Part shown: positions 8,121 to 16,371 of the stretch, in pieces
Layout of the letters: each line of letters opens with the position of its first letter
Position numbering within the stretch: position 1 is the stretch's first letter
DNA from: Levilactobacillus zymae
GTDB taxonomy: Bacteria > Bacillota > Bacilli > Lactobacillales > Lactobacillaceae
Assembly (NCBI RefSeq): GCF_032190635.1
Contig: NZ_JAVLAS010000001.1
Coordinates: forward strand, 2,232,001-2,296,000
Reading direction: 5' to 3'
Length of the DNA stretch: 64,000 nucleotides
Translations under genes and position numbers: made by a program
The notes under the pieces: generated by a model
The model's database searches: none
What the model saw: only the letters and a program-made list of their open reading frames with translations
What the model was told of the DNA's origin: nothing

Positions 8121-9854
8121 TTAATTGATAGACGCTACATAAGCCTTCAACGCTTGTTCGTACTTGCTTAAGCGTTGGTTGGCCGCAGCGGCCGTTTGAT
8201 CGCTAGTACCAATGTAGAACTTGACCTTGGGCTCGGTTCCGGAAGGCCGGATGCAGATCCAAGTGCCATCGTGTAACCAGTACTTCAAGACGTTGGACTG
8301 TGGTAAATCGATGGCCGTGGTGGTCCCATCGGCCGCCGTCTTCACGCTGGTCTGGAAGTCCTCCACAGCATCAATGCCGGTACCGGCAAAATCGTGGGGC
8401 GCATTTTCGCGGAATTCACTCATCAGCTTGGCCCGTTGTGCGGAGCCGTCGACGCCCTGGAATTCCTCGAACGTGGTCTTTTCGGCGTAGTAGCCGTAGG
8501 TCGCGTAGAGTTCTTCGATCCCGTCGTACAGGGTCATCCCCCGTTGCTTGTAGTCCGCCGCCACTTCGGCCAGCAAGACCGTCGATTGGATGGCGTCCTT
8601 GTCCCGCACGAATGGCTTGATCAGGTAACCGTAACTTTCTTCGAATCCAAACAGGAAGGTGTGATCGTGGTTGGTTTCGTACTGGTGGATCTGTTCGGCG
8701 ATAAACTTAAAGCCGGTCAGCACGTTTTTCATTTCCACGCCGTAAGCCGCCGCAATCTTGGTGGCTAACTCGGTTGACACGATTGACTTAACCACCCGAC
8801 CGTCAACCGGCAGATCTCCAGCCGCCTTGCGCGCCTTCAAAATGTAGGCCAACAAGATTGACGCAATCTGGTTCCCGGTCAACAGTTGGTACTCCCCGTC
8901 GGGTTGCCGGACAGCGGCACCCAAACGGTCGGCATCGGGGTCGGTGGCCACTAAGAGATCGGCGCCCTCTTGTTTTCCTAACGCAATGGCCATGTCAAAG
9001 GCTTCCGGAAATTCGGGGTTCGGGAAGTCAACCGTCGGAAATTCGGGGTCGGCAATCGCCTGTTGAGGCACCATGGTAAAGTTCTCGAAACCGGCCTTCC
9101 GTAAGGCCCGTTCACCGATCACTTTCCCAGTTCCGTGCAGTGGTGTGTAGATCAACTTCATGGTCTTGCCGACCTTACTAATCAGGTCATGGTTGATGGT
9201 CACACTCGTCACGTTTTGCAAGTAAGGCTGGTCAACGTCTTCACCGATGATATGCAGCAACTTAGCCTGACGCAGCGCCTGTTCGTCGGCCACTTGGATG
9301 GCGAATACGTCGGTGGCGGACCGCACGAACTTAGTGATCATGTCCGAAGCCTTAGGCGGCATCTGCCCGCCATCTGGTCCGTAGATCTTGTACCCGTTGT
9401 ACTGCTTGGGGTTGTGGCTGGCCGTGATCATGATTCCCATGGCCGTGTGCAGGTGCCGCACGGCAAAGGACAATTCCGGCGTTGGCCGTAAATCATCGAA
9501 CACGAAGCTGGGAATCTGGTGAGCGCCCAAAACCCGGGCCGCTTCGTGAGCAAATTCAGTGGAATGGTACCGCGAATCAAAACTGATGGCGACCCCACGT
9601 TGTTTGGTGGCGTCGTCCAGGGTATCTAGATAACGGGCCACCCCCTCGGTTGCCTGGCGTACCGTGTAGACGTTCATCTGCCCGATACCGGGACCCATAA
9701 CGCCCCGCATGCCGGCAGTCCCAAAACTCATCGGCGCACTAAAGGCGGCCTCTAGCGCCTGATTGTCGCCCGCCATAGCGTCCAGTTCACGCCGGACGTC
9801 CGGCAACATGGTGGGTTGTTTTTGCCAAACGGCATAGTTTTCTTGCCAACTCAA
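8121..9854 (-). CDS. pgcA: Phosphoglucomutase / phosphomannomutase (alpha-D-phosphohexomutase family)
   Basis: A TTG start at 9854 is chosen: AAGGAGAG precedes it at optimal spacing and the product then begins (M)SWQENYAVW, as the family does, giving 577 residues. The longer frame would run into galM. The catalytic phosphoserine loop is GIMITASHNPKQYNGYK, metal binding is DPDADRLG, and the sugar-binding loop is FGFEESYGY. It interconverts glucose-1-phosphate and glucose-6-phosphate, feeding Leloir product into glycolysis and supplying UDP-glucose synthesis. It lies 82 bases after galM and ends at a strong terminator. Confidence 0.93.
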   Translation of the reverse strand: MSWQENYAVWQKQPTMLPDVRRELDAMAGDNQALEAAFSAPMSFGTAGMRGVMGPGIGQMNVYTVRQATEGVARYLDTLDDATKQRGVAISFDSRYHSTEFAHEAARVLGAHQIPSFVFDDLRPTPELSFAVRHLHTAMGIMITASHNPKQYNGYKIYGPDGGQMPPKASDMITKFVRSATDVFAIQVADEQALRQAKLLHIIGEDVDQPYLQNVTSVTINHDLISKVGKTMKLIYTPLHGTGKVIGERALRKAGFENFTMVPQQAIADPEFPTVDFPNPEFPEAFDMAIALGKQEGADLLVATDPDADRLGAAVRQPDGEYQLLTGNQIASILLAYILKARKAAGDLPVDGRVVKSIVSTELATKIAAAYGVEMKNVLTGFKFIAEQIHQYETNHDHTFLFGFEESYGYLIKPFVRDKDAIQSTVLLAEVAADYKQRGMTLYDGIEELYATYGYYAEKTTFEEFQGVDGSAQRAKLMSEFRENAPHDFAGTGIDAVEDFQTSVKTAADGTTTAIDLPQSNVLKYWLHDGTWICIRPSGTEPKVKFYIGTSDQTAAAANQRLSKYEQALKAYVASIN

Positions 9855-9936
9855 ATCGAATCTCTCCTTTTGCTGATGACCTAGTTCCTCACCATAGCGT
9901 ACTCGTTTTAACCAGTACTGACTAGTTGTCCGCCCA

Positions 9937-10956
9937 TTATTTACGGACATATTGATAAGCAATCGTGTGCGTGACCGCTTGGTTCGCGGGTAACACGATG
10001 TCCCCAAAATTGTCGTGGTGAATGGCATCTGGTAAGTTCTGCGCTTCCAAAGCTAGGGCGTTGTAGTCGCGTTTCTCCGCTCTGGCTGGGTCCGTGGCGT
10101 TCGCCGTGAAGACCACTACCCCGTTTCTGTCGGAATAGATTTGGACTTCGCGGTGACCGGTGGTATCACCAACCGTAGCGATTGGGGCATCCCCCGGCTG
10201 AACCTCAAAGGCATCATCGTATTCGACACCGCCGGCTTGGGCCAATTGGGCTAGGCCATCCTTGATGGTCCGCGGCTTGCGGAAGTCGTAGCCGGTCCCG
10301 GCCACGGCAGCCTTCTCGCCGGTCGGAATCTTTTCATTATTTAAAATTAAACGCTTGTCGGCGTTCAAGGTCAACCATTGTTGATCCAGATCGTGTTGAT
10401 CGTCAGTTACGTTAAAGTACGCGTGAATCGTGGGGTTAAACAGCGTTGCTGCATCACTTTGCCCCTTAAAGGTGATGGTCAACCGGTCGTTTTCATCCAG
10501 CGTATAGGTAATCGTTGTGGTGAGGTTTCCTGGGTACTGATCATCTTGCGGCGTTGAGGTATGGGTCAAAATCACACTGGCCCGGTCCCCGTCTTCTTGG
10601 GTCGTGGCGTCCCAGTTGATGTGCAGAAAGCCGTGGGGGCCCCCGTGGATGGCATTTTTGCCTTCAGTGGCTTCGATCTGGTAGGTCGTCCCGTCAATGT
10701 CAAAGGCCACCCCCTTGATCCGGCCGGCAACCCGGCCGAGCGCCTGGCAGAGGCAATAAGTATTGTTGTCGTAAGCCGCCAGGTTGTCCTGGTGGACGGC
10801 GAGTTGTTGACGTTGACCGTCTTCTAAGGCACTAAATTCTTGTAAGGTGGCCGCCCAGGTCAGAATCGCCGCGCGGGTCCCGTGTTGATTGGTCAAAACG
10901 TACTTGGTGACTTTTTGTTGGTGAAGTTCGCCAGCTATTTCTTGGGTAATTTGCAT
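9937..10956 (-). CDS. galM: Aldose 1-epimerase (galactose mutarotase)
   Basis: The 339-residue protein interconverts beta- and alpha-galactose before GalK. Visible family features are NAIHGGPHGFLH (catalytic His region), FNPTIHAYFNV with the second His, and a C-terminal LALEAQNLPDAIHHDNFGD containing the catalytic Glu. A GGAGGTGCC stretch precedes the ATG. It heads the galM-pgm unit. Upstream are a TATTATACAATG -10-like region and the palindrome GTAAAATTTTAC, the same half-sites as in front of galK, suggesting joint control by GalR. Confidence 0.93.
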   Translation of the reverse strand: MQITQEIAGELHQQKVTKYVLTNQHGTRAAILTWAATLQEFSALEDGQRQQLAVHQDNLAAYDNNTYCLCQALGRVAGRIKGVAFDIDGTTYQIEATEGKNAIHGGPHGFLHINWDATTQEDGDRASVILTHTSTPQDDQYPGNLTTTITYTLDENDRLTITFKGQSDAATLFNPTIHAYFNVTDDQHDLDQQWLTLNADKRLILNNEKIPTGEKAAVAGTGYDFRKPRTIKDGLAQLAQAGGVEYDDAFEVQPGDAPIATVGDTTGHREVQIYSDRNGVVVFTANATDPARAEKRDYNALALEAQNLPDAIHHDNFGDIVLPANQAVTHTIAYQYVRK

Positions 10957-11039
10957 AAAACAGGCACCTCCAAAATTCTAAGAATACGGTTACATTGTAT
11001 AATACTCGGCGTTTAAGTACCATTGTTTTTCGTGATTAA

Positions 11040-11051
11040 GTAAAATTTTAC
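11040..11051. promoter_or_regulatory. Candidate GalR operator upstream of galM
   Basis: A perfect 12-base palindrome, GTAAAATTTTAC, lies about 85 bases upstream of galM. It matches the galK-upstream site except for the two central bases. Confidence 0.45.
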
Positions 11052-11066
11052 GCAAATTTACCTGAC

Positions 11067-11110
11067 AAAAAGCCCCCGCTCACCGCGAGTCGCGGGAGCG
11101 GGGACTTTTT
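11067..11110. terminator. Bidirectional terminator
   Basis: GCCCCCGCTC and GAGCGGGGAC arms, extended by CGCGA/TCGCG, are flanked by A and T runs. It terminates the minus-strand unit 13171-11210 and insulates galM. Confidence 0.8.
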
Positions 11111-11209
11111 ATAAATTAATAATCATTGATGTTACCGTACCCAAGTTGTATCCCGCCACCTGCAATCGCAATGGGCCAGGATCCTAAGATTCGGCAACAC
11201 AACTGACCC

Positions 11210-11431
11210 TCAAAACTGTTTGAGTTGGGCCCGGATGATTTTCCAGGTTTCGGGGTCGTGCGTGTCGATGGTCGACGGGAAAAAGCGCTGGAGATCTTGT
11301 TGGATAAACTGTTCGTTGATGTGGAACCATTCGTCTTCGCTACTAGCGTCCTGAAATTGATTCAGGTAGTACGGATCGTCAATCTGGAGCAGCGTATGCA
11401 AAATTAAATCACGTTGTTCAGGGGTCACCAT
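11210..11431 (-). CDS. Small acidic hypothetical protein downstream of the PEPCK-like gene
   Basis: The 73-residue protein is not recognised. It is rich in Asp, Glu, Phe and Trp (for example DDPYYLNQFQDASSEDEW) and has no membrane segment. The start follows GAGGAGATACCG and lies 18 bases after the stop of 11450-13171, so the two are almost certainly co-transcribed. A partner or accessory role for the P-loop protein is possible but only inferred from the pairing. Confidence 0.7.
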   Translation of the reverse strand: MVTPEQRDLILHTLLQIDDPYYLNQFQDASSEDEWFHINEQFIQQDLQRFFPSTIDTHDPETWKIIRAQLKQF

Positions 11432-11449
11432 CGGTATCTCCTCCTCGGA

Positions 11450-13171
11450 CTAATTGTTCATTAATTCGGCTAAGAGTTCACGCGCGGACTCGTTTAACTT
11501 GTCTTGGGACTTGTCGTTGCCTAAGTGGGTGTAGATTTCCCCAATGTAAACCTGTTCCTTGAAGAGTTCGGTAAAGACCGCGTCGATAATCGGTCGCGTC
11601 TGGGCCTGTTCTTGCACGGGGCCGAACGGGTTGGCGAAGAAGGTGGTACTCATCCCAACCTCATCGGTGGTTCCCAACGCCCGGCGTTTGCCGGCCACGA
11701 AGGTCTCCTCGGCCTGCTCGCGGTCCGTAAAGCGGTGAACCCCCACGGCATCGTCGTAATTGTTGGCGTAGACCCACATGTCGATGTGGTGATGGGCCAC
11801 CACCCGATCCCAGGTGTTGGCCGGGATAATTACCCGCGCGTTGGACAGTTCGGGGTTCATGTAAATCCCGCGGTCCATGTTGTTAAAGGCGACTTCACTG
11901 CTCAGGTCGTCTAGGCGCACGAAGGCCCCGGTTTCGGTCCCCTGCGCGTAAATGCCCTTTCCTGGATCAAGTGTGAAGCTCCCCATGTCGTCGAAAATGG
12001 TTTCGATGTTGACAATCTGGTCATCGGCCACGTTCTGCAGCGCTTCGATGGATTCGGACTTACCCGCTCCGGAATCCCCGAAAAAGACCACCGTCTTGGT
12101 CTGACCGTTAGCGAAAGTAATCTTAACCATTGACCCGTGGATTGGCAACCGCTTTTGAGCAATCTGGTGCAAGTTATGCAGGGTCAAGCACATCTTCTTC
12201 ATGTACCCAAAGTAGGTCGTTTGGTCATTGTATGGCACCTGACCCACGTAGATTTGATTTTCGGCGTCATAGAAGTAGTGCCCGTTTTCGGGATCCGCAT
12301 CCCCCTGCGCACTCGGGGAGCCAAAGAGTAAGATCAGGTCCGGCTTCTGGTTCAAGACCTCCTGACGGTCGGCCAGCTGGAACAGGTTAGCCAAGGCCAA
12401 GCCCGATGCCATGTAGTCGCGGTGGAAGTAGATGTAGGCCAAGCTTTCCCCAATCTTTGCCGGGTAGCACAACCAGTCTTGCTTGGTCCCCGTGAAGTTC
12501 TTCAACGGGTTCTCGTGACTCGCCGTGAAGCGACCCTTACGCTTGTTACTCTTGGTGTGAAGCATCATCGGTGGCCGCAACATCAGGCGGTTCATGAAGC
12601 GGATATCCGTCAAGGCCTCATAACCGGCCGGTACCGGCCACTGAACCTGTTGCAACAACACACAGGCGCTGGTGGCCGCATTGGTCTGCCGGTAGACGTG
12701 GTTGGCGTGGCCCTTGAGTTTTTCTTCAATCGTCCGGTACAAGCGTAAGACCACGTCGTTAAACCGCTGGTCAATGGTCATGAATTCACTGGCCACCACG
12801 TGATTCTGTTGGGTGGTCATGGTCGCGACCCGCAGATACGACCGGTAGTATGAGTAGAGATCTTCAATGCTGGCCAGAATTTCTTTACGCGAGAATTGAT
12901 CAAATGCGCGTGGTTGATCGGTCAAGACGTCTTTTAAGGTGTCAATATAGGTCTTGGGGTCCACCCGATCATAGGTGGTCTCGGGATCGGCATCGTCGGG
13001 AATCGAGTCTTGTTGCTCGGCCAAAAAGAGCTGCACGAAAGCGGCAAATTCGTCACTATTGATCAAATCAAAGGTGCTTGATAAGAAGCGAGCACTGTAG
13101 TTCAACACGGCCACGTTGCGGTCCGGGTTGGCGTAGAAGGTTTGTAAATCAATCGGTGCTGGTACTGGCAT
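11450..13171 (-). CDS. PEP-carboxykinase-like / HPr-kinase-like P-loop protein
   Basis: The 573-residue protein carries a phosphate-binding loop FFGDSGAGKSE at about residue 363 and a downstream IFDDMG acidic motif. These are arranged as in ATP-type PEP carboxykinases (GLSGTGKTT and a DDEHG-type site). The N-terminal 280 residues are helical and unlike standard PckA. Lactobacillus homologues are commonly annotated as PEP carboxykinase, but the second kinase motif and the decarboxylation residues cannot be confirmed by eye. The start follows GAGAGGGG. It pairs with the 73-residue gene. The call is to the fold family; the reaction is uncertain. Confidence 0.6.
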   Translation of the reverse strand: MPVPAPIDLQTFYANPDRNVAVLNYSARFLSSTFDLINSDEFAAFVQLFLAEQQDSIPDDADPETTYDRVDPKTYIDTLKDVLTDQPRAFDQFSRKEILASIEDLYSYYRSYLRVATMTTQQNHVVASEFMTIDQRFNDVVLRLYRTIEEKLKGHANHVYRQTNAATSACVLLQQVQWPVPAGYEALTDIRFMNRLMLRPPMMLHTKSNKRKGRFTASHENPLKNFTGTKQDWLCYPAKIGESLAYIYFHRDYMASGLALANLFQLADRQEVLNQKPDLILLFGSPSAQGDADPENGHYFYDAENQIYVGQVPYNDQTTYFGYMKKMCLTLHNLHQIAQKRLPIHGSMVKITFANGQTKTVVFFGDSGAGKSESIEALQNVADDQIVNIETIFDDMGSFTLDPGKGIYAQGTETGAFVRLDDLSSEVAFNNMDRGIYMNPELSNARVIIPANTWDRVVAHHHIDMWVYANNYDDAVGVHRFTDREQAEETFVAGKRRALGTTDEVGMSTTFFANPFGPVQEQAQTRPIIDAVFTELFKEQVYIGEIYTHLGNDKSQDKLNESARELLAELMNN

Positions 13172-13396
13172 AGAAAAACCCCTCTCATAGTTGTCTCATC
13201 ATTTGATTATGACAAGTTTAGCCTATTTCTCCGCCAGATGAAAGCCTTTCACCGGGCTTGATGCAAAATTAACCTGTCCCGGCCGCCCGCTATTTGATTA
13301 GTCATCAACCCAACCCCCGCTCCCCTCACTGCGTGGCCGGTTTCCCTTAAACTAGCGTATACTAGGTATAACTAATCACCAGGGAGGAACTTACTA

Positions 13397-14251
13397 ATGA
13401 AAAGATGGTTACTAGGAAGTACTGCGCTACTCGTGGGACTGGGGTTACTGGGGAGCACCCCCGTTCAGGCGGCTAAATACACCGTCAAAATTGGCACGAC
13501 TACGGCCTTCAAAGAATTCTTACACATTTCGCCGTACTATCGCACCACTAAGGCCGTCAAAGCTCAGATTGACACCAACCCTATCACCCGCACCAGCACT
13601 GCGGCAGCTACGCAAACGCTGACCATTCCCAAGGGAACCGTCCTGGCTGCCAACAACATCGCTAACCGTAAAGTTTATCAGATTGACGCGGCGCAATTGA
13701 GCTATGGCGTTTTAAAGCCCCTAATTAAGAAGGGCGTCGTCCCCACCGATCAATTCTACGGCAGAATCAAAGCCAGTGCCCACGCCCTAACCAAGGTGAC
13801 TCGGCCCACCTATTTGCCGGCATACAGTTATGGGGATCTCTACCCCGGGAAAACCATTCAAGCCATTAATCACATTTTCGGTGAACAGGCCGGCCCCAAA
13901 GTCCTCCTGACCTCCGATGGTTACCTCGAACGTCACGTGGCCACCAACTCAAAGGCCAACCAATTTGTGCACTTACAGCTACGTCCCCAGAGCAGTGCCA
14001 AGATTCAAAAAACCATGGTCAAGGGGGCCACGCGCTACCTGTACTTCAAGACCAAGGTTGCGGGCATCTCCACTAAACACATCCGTTCAACGGGGAACTT
14101 TCGCTACCGTCTCACGCTAACCAACCGCCATCAGCCCATCTACCAACGGGGAAATTCGGATGATGACGGGGCCGGTAGTTTTTACAGTTTGTACCGTTTA
14201 GGCAAGCAAACCTATTTCACACCACTAGGTAACGACGGGTCCGGCGACTAA
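13397..14251 (+). CDS. Secreted protein, first of a tandem paralogous pair
   Basis: The 284-residue product has a clear Sec signal peptide (KR, then a hydrophobic run, then PVQAA at about 25). The mature part has no recognised domain but shares many blocks with 14329-15174: TVKIG at the new N-terminus, LPAYSYGDLYPG, GYLERH, GATRYLYFKTK, TKHIRSTG, RYRLTLTNRH and a C-terminal YFTPLGNDGSGD. GGGAGG precedes the ATG. There is no LPxTG anchor, lipobox or membrane segment after the signal, so the protein is probably released or held non-covalently. Function is unknown. Confidence 0.75.
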   Translation: MKRWLLGSTALLVGLGLLGSTPVQAAKYTVKIGTTTAFKEFLHISPYYRTTKAVKAQIDTNPITRTSTAAATQTLTIPKGTVLAANNIANRKVYQIDAAQLSYGVLKPLIKKGVVPTDQFYGRIKASAHALTKVTRPTYLPAYSYGDLYPGKTIQAINHIFGEQAGPKVLLTSDGYLERHVATNSKANQFVHLQLRPQSSAKIQKTMVKGATRYLYFKTKVAGISTKHIRSTGNFRYRLTLTNRHQPIYQRGNSDDDGAGSFYSLYRLGKQTYFTPLGNDGSGD

Positions 14252-14328
14252 TGCCCCCCTCTAAGTACCACCGCACCCCGAAACCACCGGCTCAGACGAT
14301 TAATTAACAACTTTTTGGAGATGATCTT

Positions 14329-15174
14329 ATCCGCAAACTAATACTCGGTCTGATGGCTGGCCTACTGGGCTGGGGACTCATGGGTGCTTCCAGCTCCGCA
14401 CAAGCCGCCAGTGGCACCGTTAAAATCGGCAATACCTCGACCGATAAACTGTTCTTACACATCGCGCAACATTACCGCACGACCCGGACCACCAAGCTCC
14501 ACGTGATGGTCACGTCCATTCACAGCCACCAAAGTGCCAAGACCAAAACGCTCACCCTCCCTAAGGGGGTGACGTTGGCCGCCAAACACGAAACTGGTGC
14601 TAACTATCGATTAGACGCTTCTCTGCTCAGCTATCGGCGGCTTAAGCCGTTGATCAGCCAGGGTTATATTCCCGTTTCGGGGGAGATGACCACCCTAAAG
14701 TCCCGCACGCTGGTCAAGGTCAAACGGCCAGCGTTTCTACCAACCTATAGCTATGGCAACCTCTATCCCGGTCACAGCCAGGCGGCCATTACCCGGGCGG
14801 CAGACAACCAGGAAGCTAACCGGATTCAACTGACTGCCGATGGTTACCTCGACCGTTATAAACCCAATCAGCAGGTACTAGCGACCGCTCGGCTACAGGT
14901 CACCCCCACGCTTCACGCGAAAATCCAGCAGACTAAGGTGACCAAGTCCGGGACGCGCTACTTGTACTTCAAAACTAAGCTTCCCGGGCTCACGACGAAA
15001 CACGTCCGGCGAACGGGGGCGGCCCGCTACCGCCTCACGTTAACCAACAACCACCGTCCCATCCACAATCCAGGAAACAGTGATAACGATTTAGCCGGCT
15101 GGTTCTACAGCCGCTACACGCTCGGCGGTCACGCCTATTTCACCCCACTGGGCAACGATGGCCCCGGCGATTAA
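14329..15174 (+). CDS. Secreted protein, second of the pair; start codon ATC or defective
   Basis: Homologous to 13397-14251, with conserved TVKIG, LPTYSYGNLYPG, GTRYLYFKTK, TKHVRRTG, HRPIHNPGNSDND and PLGNDGPGD. Alignment places its first residue at an ATC (14329) eight bases after GGAG, where the sister gene has ATG; that gives a complete signal peptide (RKLILGL...SAQA). The first in-frame ATG is at 14353, lacks a ribosome binding site and would remove the basic n-region. The gene may use a rare AUC start or may have been weakened by mutation. A terminator follows at 15190. Confidence 0.65.
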   Translation: MRKLILGLMAGLLGWGLMGASSSAQAASGTVKIGNTSTDKLFLHIAQHYRTTRTTKLHVMVTSIHSHQSAKTKTLTLPKGVTLAAKHETGANYRLDASLLSYRRLKPLISQGYIPVSGEMTTLKSRTLVKVKRPAFLPTYSYGNLYPGHSQAAITRAADNQEANRIQLTADGYLDRYKPNQQVLATARLQVTPTLHAKIQQTKVTKSGTRYLYFKTKLPGLTTKHVRRTGAARYRLTLTNNHRPIHNPGNSDNDLAGWFYSRYTLGGHAYFTPLGNDGPGD

Positions 15175-15189
15175 ACCCAACAGTCAGTT

Positions 15190-15234
15190 AAAAAGCCTCC
15201 ATTGAGCGCATCGGCGCCGAATGGAGGCTTTTTT
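15190..15234 (+). terminator. Terminator after the secreted pair
   Basis: GCCTCCATT and AATGGAGGC flank a 20-base loop, followed by TTTTTT. The IS30 end begins five bases later. Confidence 0.85.
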
Positions 15235-15238
15235 AAGG

Positions 15239-16273
15239 TGGCAAATTACAAGTTTAATCCGAACAAGCCCGGAATCTTTCAATGGCAGTCTGTTGATGAT
15301 GTATTTTTAATGGTCGTTGATTAATTAGTTCAAGTGCTGCTAGGATCTCATCAGTCGTTACTTGGCTAAAATTGGTCTTTTTCGGGAAGAACCAGCGTAA
15401 CCGTCTATTAAAATATTCATTGGAACCTCGCTCCCATGGTGAATATGGATGGCAAAAATAAACTTTGATCTGATAATCCTGTTCTAAGGCCTGATAATTG
15501 GCAAACTCTTTACCATGATCAACAGTAATGGATTTTACTTGGGGACCGAAGGCCCCCATAAACTTGCCAAAGGCGGTGTTTAGAGCCTTAGCCGTTCTAT
15601 TAGGGGCTTTGATGGCCCATAGAAGTCGGGTCTTACGTTCTACGAATGTAACCAGACATGATCGTGACTCACTTCGACTAGAAAGCACCGTATCTACTTC
15701 CCAATGACCAAAAGCTAACCGTTGATTAACAGTTGTTGGCCGTTGTTCGATGGAAGTCCCACTTGTAAATTTCCCACGATTTTCGCTCACTCGGTGCTGG
15801 CGGACATTCCGATTGGGTAGATCAGTCAATTTGAAGGGGAGCCAGCCACGATTAAGCCAATTATAAATTGACGCAGTGCTCAAGTTATAAGCGGCCGCAA
15901 TGGTTTCTGGTGACCAGGTTAATCGTAAGTGATTGGTAATTAAAGTCGCTAATGCTGCCGTCAGCATCGAACGACGACCGCAATTCCGCCTTTTGCGATC
16001 TGCATCTTGCTGAGCTAATTCTGGATCATAAGGTTTAACCCGGTCCAACTCATAGCTAATCGTAGCTTTGGCGACGCCTAAGGCGTCAGCCATTACTTGG
16101 TAAGATTTATTCCCCTCATTGACCAGTTGTGCTAGTGCGCCACGTTGAAAACGTGATAAAGTAGATGTACCCAAAGTAATCACTCCCTATATTGGTTGGA
16201 ATTAGCTACTACCATTGTAAGTGATTGCTTTGGGCTTTTTAATTTCTGTTCGGATTAATTATAGAATTTGCCA
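15239..16273 (-). mobile_element. IS30-family insertion sequence 1
   Basis: About 1035 bp. The imperfect terminal inverted repeats start TGGCAAATT and share the inner block TTAATCCGAACA (15239-15266 with 16246-16273). A two-base GG flanks both ends and may be the target duplication. It carries one intact transposase gene. It inserted between the terminator of the secreted pair and the DHA2 exporter gene. Confidence 0.85.
15254..16183 (-). CDS. IS30-family transposase
   Basis: The 309-residue protein has an N-terminal helix-turn-helix (about 8-45), a second DNA-binding region (about 70-110) and the DDE catalytic core: FGHWEVDTVL (first Asp), SITVDHGKEF (second Asp) and ERGSNEYFNRRLRWFFPK (Glu). 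It is full length with no interruption, so it may be active. It is clearly diverged from the transposase at 62309-63238. Confidence 0.93.
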   Translation of the reverse strand: MITLGTSTLSRFQRGALAQLVNEGNKSYQVMADALGVAKATISYELDRVKPYDPELAQQDADRKRRNCGRRSMLTAALATLITNHLRLTWSPETIAAAYNLSTASIYNWLNRGWLPFKLTDLPNRNVRQHRVSENRGKFTSGTSIEQRPTTVNQRLAFGHWEVDTVLSSRSESRSCLVTFVERKTRLLWAIKAPNRTAKALNTAFGKFMGAFGPQVKSITVDHGKEFANYQALEQDYQIKVYFCHPYSPWERGSNEYFNRRLRWFFPKKTNFSQVTTDEILAALELINQRPLKIHHQQTAIERFRACSD

Positions 16274-16371
16274 GGTTGTTTTCATTGAGTGACTGATTTG
16301 AGCCTCGTCACCACTGCGTTGCCGGGTCAACGCACTGCCGAACCAGCCTGGTAATGACCTGAAGCATCGGT

